The position numbers and the translations under genes are program-made. The notes under the pieces were generated by a model, which had not been told where the DNA came from, made no database searches, and saw nothing but the letters and a program-made list of their open reading frames with translations. From Beijerinckiaceae bacterium (GTDB taxonomy: Bacteria > Pseudomonadota > Alphaproteobacteria > Rhizobiales > Beijerinckiaceae), in assembly GCA_021324915.1 (NCBI GenBank), contig JAJPIC010000024.1:108020-172019 (forward strand): a stretch of DNA of 64,000 nt, given 5' to 3'. Of the stretch, positions 61,492-64,000 are shown in pieces (position 1 is the stretch's first letter; each line of letters starts with the position of its first letter).

Positions 61492-62238
61492 TTGCTGGTT
61501 CGCATCTGTCTCTTGGCGCTGGGTTCCTTAGGCATTTTCTGGGGCGCGACCGAACTTCCGCGGTTTTGGCGGGACGCCCACCTCATACAAATCTCGAAGC
61601 GAATCGAGGGTGGCGAACTCTACAAGGGGGAAGTCATCGCCGCGCTGATGCCGGAGGTGGAAGCCGCCGAGCGCAGCGGCGCGAACTGCCGTCCTCAAGC
61701 GGATCATGCAGCTGCTGTCATTCGTCTTCGCATCCTCGAGGACGCGATCGCGGATGAGGATAATCAGACAATCGACCGGAGCATGGCGGAGGCGGGCCGC
61801 GCAATCCATCTTGCGCTCGCATGTTCGCCGGCTGATCCTTTCTTGTGGTCGGCGCTTTATCGGCTCGAGGTCACTCGCAGCGGTTTCACGGGCAGCGACC
61901 TCGCGCTTCTGCGATTATCCTATCTTTTGGGTCCGAACGAGGGATGGATTGCGCTCAAGCGAAATCCGCTCGCGCTCTCGGTCTATCGGCAACTTCCTGC
62001 CGACCTTCAGAAAGCGGCGCTCGACGAATTTGCTGGATTGCTTCGAACGGGTCGCCTTTACCAAGAGACAGTTGCGATATTTACCGGAGCCGGCTGGCCC
62101 GTGCGCGACCTGCTGCTCGCTCGGATTGCCGATCTGCCGGAGCGCGATCGCGACACCTTCTCGAGAATTCTCTATCGCGAGGGCTATGACGTTGCCGTGC
62201 CTGGAATCAAGCGTTCTGACCCGAGGCCGTGGGATTGA
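61492..62238 (+). CDS. Membrane-anchored hypothetical protein, relative of the 53921 gene
   Basis: TTG start behind GGGAGAGAG; 248 residues. An N-terminal helix (VRICLLALGSLGIFWGAT) anchors a helical periplasmic domain. SPADPFLWSALYRLEVTRSG and LRLSYLLGPNEGWIALKRNP share a pattern with the protein at 53921-54574, and both end with several amphipathic helices. Proteins of this kind follow the Wzc-like kinase in related loci and may assist assembly, but no function is known. Confidence 0.65.
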   Translation: MLVRICLLALGSLGIFWGATELPRFWRDAHLIQISKRIEGGELYKGEVIAALMPEVEAAERSGANCRPQADHAAAVIRLRILEDAIADEDNQTIDRSMAEAGRAIHLALACSPADPFLWSALYRLEVTRSGFTGSDLALLRLSYLLGPNEGWIALKRNPLALSVYRQLPADLQKAALDEFAGLLRTGRLYQETVAIFTGAGWPVRDLLLARIADLPERDRDTFSRILYREGYDVAVPGIKRSDPRPWD

Positions 62239-62264
62239 GGCGGTGCATTCGCGGAGAAAAATAT

Positions 62265-62540
62265 ATGCGGCAAATCTTGGTGGCATTGAGGTTGACTGTC
62301 CTTTTCTCGGCGATCCTTTTCTCCAAGAGCGCGGTCGCGGGTTGCTATTGCAAATGCGTGGACGGCGAGTTCCAGCCGATCTGCTCCAATCCATTCGACA
62401 TTCCGCCGATTTGCTCCATGAGAACTTGTCCTTTCACGCCCGGGATCGTGCCACTCCCGCTCGGAAGCTCGAAATCATGTTGGGACGAAAAGAAGTGCGA
62501 TGCCTATGGCGTCTGCGACTGGCAAAGGGTGTGCAAATGA
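62265..62540 (+). CDS. Small exported Cys-rich protein, 91 aa
   Basis: ATG 62265 follows GGAGAA. The signal peptide (QILVALRLTVLFSAILFSKS, cut near AVAG) precedes a mature part of about 65 residues with ten cysteines (GCYCKCVDGEFQPICSN, PPICSMRTCPF, CWDEKKCDAYGVCDWQRVC). The density suggests a compact disulfide-bonded fold. No family recognised. The track start at 62229 is rejected. Confidence 0.65.
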   Translation: MRQILVALRLTVLFSAILFSKSAVAGCYCKCVDGEFQPICSNPFDIPPICSMRTCPFTPGIVPLPLGSSKSCWDEKKCDAYGVCDWQRVCK

Positions 62541-62684
62541 CGATCGGCGCAGAATGAGATCCTTCCGCTATTGGAATTGCGGCGGAAGAAGTATGATTGG
62601 GCGATGGGGAGGGGCTCGGCGATGATTGTGTTCTTCTCAGAACCGGGCATCTGAGAAAGTGCAGAGATGAACGGCAGCACGTAG

Positions 62685-63815
62685 ATGCCGCAGGATATGC
62701 CTGTTCCTCGATCGGAGGCGCGGCCGAGGCGGCGAGCTTCGCGTCGGCGCAAACATCGGACAAAAAGCGGGCGACCCAACATCCGGCTCGCAATCGGCCT
62801 TGTCGTCGCGATTGCGGTGTTGAGCGTCATTTTCGCCGCCCGTTCCCAGCGCCCCTTTTCCGAGCCGGTCAGTGCCGTAAAGACCACGTATCGCGCTTCG
62901 CTGCGCCTTGACGGTGCGCTCGGGCCGCGTTTCGCCGGCGACGTTGTGGCCATGCAGAACGGTCTTTTTGGAGCCGCGGGAATTGCGCTGGAAATTCGGC
63001 AGGGCGGCTCGCAAGCAGATCCGATCGCTCTCGTCGAAAACGGCGTGGATACGTTCGGGATCGCCGGCGCGGAGAAATTTCTAATTGCGCGCGCACGAGG
63101 AGCTCCGCTGGTGGCTTTCGCCGCCGCTTCAACGGTGAGCCCGGTCGCATTTTATTCTCTGGCCTCCGCTCATATTGAAAGTCCTGCCGATTTCGTCGGC
63201 AAGCGGATCGGTATCGCGCCGGGTGAAGATACTGCGATCGCTTACAAAGCGATGATGCAGCAAATGGCCGTTTCCAGGAGCGAAGTTCGCGAGGTTCCGG
63301 TGAGTTCGGGGATTGCGGCTTTGCTTTCGGGGCAGGTCGATGTCCTCCCCGGCCATGTGGGTGTCGAATCCTGGGCCTTGGAAAGGAAGGGCGTGGAGTA
63401 CAATGTCTTGCGGCCAGGCACTTTCGGCGTCCACACGGTCGGAAGCGTCTATTTCGCTACGGAAGAGACCGTTCGGAACCAACCGGCCTTGGTGGTCGCT
63501 TTTCTTCGCAGCGTGATCCGGGGCTGGGATGCCGTTTACGCCGATGAAGATGGAACCGCCTCGCGCCTCGCAACCGTCTTCTCGTCCGCGGATCCTGCCG
63601 AGATCAGGTTCGAACTCGACAGCGAGCGCGAGCTGCAGCGCCCCTATGGCGCGCGTTTCGGCGATTATGACGAGACGCAATGGCAATCGCTTCAGGCATT
63701 TCTCGTCGCGCAGCGATTGCTTCGCCAGCCGCTGGATCTGTCTCAAGCCGTCTCGTACGATTTCATCCGCGAAGCCTACCGCGAATCTCGGATGGCTTCC
63801 GAGACCTCTCGCTGA
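62685..63815 (+). CDS. Membrane-anchored NMT1/THI5-like substrate-binding protein
   Basis: Protein of 376 residues. A very basic N-terminus (RPRRRASRRRKHRTKSGR) leads into one helix (LAIGLVVAIAVLSVIFAA), then a type II periplasmic binding fold: VVAMQNGLFGAAGIALEIRQ, ENGVDTFGIAGAEKFLIARA, PADFVGKRIGIAPGEDT and GQVDVLPGHVGVESWALE. Family members bind small ligands such as sulfonates or pyrimidines for ABC import, but no permease or ATPase is beside it and the anchor is not a normal cleavable signal. Its end overlaps the convergent ugd gene by 40 bases. Confidence 0.8.
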   Translation: MPQDMPVPRSEARPRRRASRRRKHRTKSGRPNIRLAIGLVVAIAVLSVIFAARSQRPFSEPVSAVKTTYRASLRLDGALGPRFAGDVVAMQNGLFGAAGIALEIRQGGSQADPIALVENGVDTFGIAGAEKFLIARARGAPLVAFAAASTVSPVAFYSLASAHIESPADFVGKRIGIAPGEDTAIAYKAMMQQMAVSRSEVREVPVSSGIAALLSGQVDVLPGHVGVESWALERKGVEYNVLRPGTFGVHTVGSVYFATEETVRNQPALVVAFLRSVIRGWDAVYADEDGTASRLATVFSSADPAEIRFELDSERELQRPYGARFGDYDETQWQSLQAFLVAQRLLRQPLDLSQAVSYDFIREAYRESRMASETSR

Positions 63816-64000
63816 TCGACAGGTGCGCGTCCGACGCCGACGTAAGTGAAGCCGTGGCGCTTGACTTCGTTGGGATCGTAGATGTTGCGCAGGTCGACGA
63901 GGACGGGCGCGGCGAGCAGGCTTTTGACCCGCCCGAGATCGAGCGCCCGGAACGCATCCCATTCGGTGATGATCACCAGCGCGGACGCGTCCTTGCAGCA
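63776..64000 (-). CDS. ugd: UDP-glucose 6-dehydrogenase, C-terminal part (cut by window edge)
   Basis: The frame is open to the last base and reads DASALVIITEWDAFRALDLG, then PVLVDLRNIYDPNEVKRHGFTYVGVGR, the conserved end of bacterial Ugd. The enzyme oxidises UDP-glucose to UDP-glucuronate with two NAD, giving uronic-acid donors for the polysaccharide. The track start (GTG 63976) is internal. The last 13 codons overlap the convergent binding-protein gene. At least 74 residues are present. UDP-N-acetyl-hexosamine dehydrogenase is less likely because of the VLVDLRNIYDP wording. Confidence 0.9.
   Translation of the reverse strand, partial: CCKDASALVIITEWDAFRALDLGRVKSLLAAPVLVDLRNIYDPNEVKRHGFTYVGVGRAPVDQREVSEAIRDSR

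Noticed and set aside
26400-64000. Whole polysaccharide locus as a recently acquired island
   Set aside because: No mobile genes and no tRNA or repeats at its ends were seen, and base composition and gene overlaps look like the core region. Old transfer cannot be excluded by eye.

Overview
The window is 64 kb of a chromosome from an alphaproteobacterium, almost certainly of the order Hyphomicrobiales (Rhizobiales). The evidence is the cell-cycle response regulator CpdR beside an N-formylglutamate amidohydrolase, an MmgR/suhB-type small RNA beside a HisN-type phosphatase, a SigF/NrsF sigma/anti-sigma pair, a small heat-shock gene with a ROSE-like leader, and GC-rich coding with many ATGA/GTGA overlaps. 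I cannot fix the genus from sequence reading; a Beijerinckiaceae or Methylocystaceae relative would fit.

Region 1 (1-26 kb) is ordinary core chromosome. In order it holds a Yej-type oligopeptide ABC transporter (its first gene cut by the window edge), an ECF sigma factor with its membrane anti-sigma factor, glucokinase, several small membrane proteins, tRNA-Val(GAC), cpdR, an N-formylglutamate amidohydrolase, the small RNA, hisN, a lysophospholipase-like hydrolase, hsp20, gltBD for glutamate synthesis, a cluster of palindromic repeats, a DUF3828-like protein, an amino acid permease overlapping mtnA, a coiled-coil membrane protein and an Fsr-type exporter.

Region 2 (about 26.5-64 kb) is one large surface-polysaccharide locus. 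It holds glycosyltransferases of families GT2 and GT4, a TupA-like ATP-grasp protein, methyltransferases (including FkbM), O-acyltransferases, a Tat-exported GH10 glycoside hydrolase, a flippase fused to a glycosyltransferase, an O-antigen ligase, and a three-gene cassette for transferring a lipid-linked sugar in the periplasm (GT-C, DPM1-like GT2, ArnE-like carrier). From 49.6 kb rightward is the assembly core: initiating glycosylphosphotransferase, polymerase-like protein, Wza-type export lipoprotein, a second ligase/polymerase and a Wzc/ExoP-type tyrosine autokinase. Between them sit small exported proteins, a transglutaminase-like peptidase, a PPP-type phosphatase and an SGNH hydrolase. 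The right edge has the C-terminal part of UDP-glucose 6-dehydrogenase.

The inferred scheme is that sugars are activated (Ugd), loaded on undecaprenyl phosphate (49.6 kb gene), extended and decorated by the cytoplasmic transferases, flipped, then polymerised and exported through the Wzc/Wza-like pair. The exported hydrolases and acyltransferases modify or trim the product. The main second-look items are three genes whose coding signal runs upstream past every canonical start codon, the flippase-glycosyltransferase fusion, a palindromic element that appears to have lengthened the end of mtnA, and a ROSE-like thermometer with an RpoH-like promoter. Two sigma-54-like promoters, ahead of gltB and of the polysaccharide-initiating gene, also deserve attention. 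I found no CRISPR array, transposase, integrase or prophage gene.
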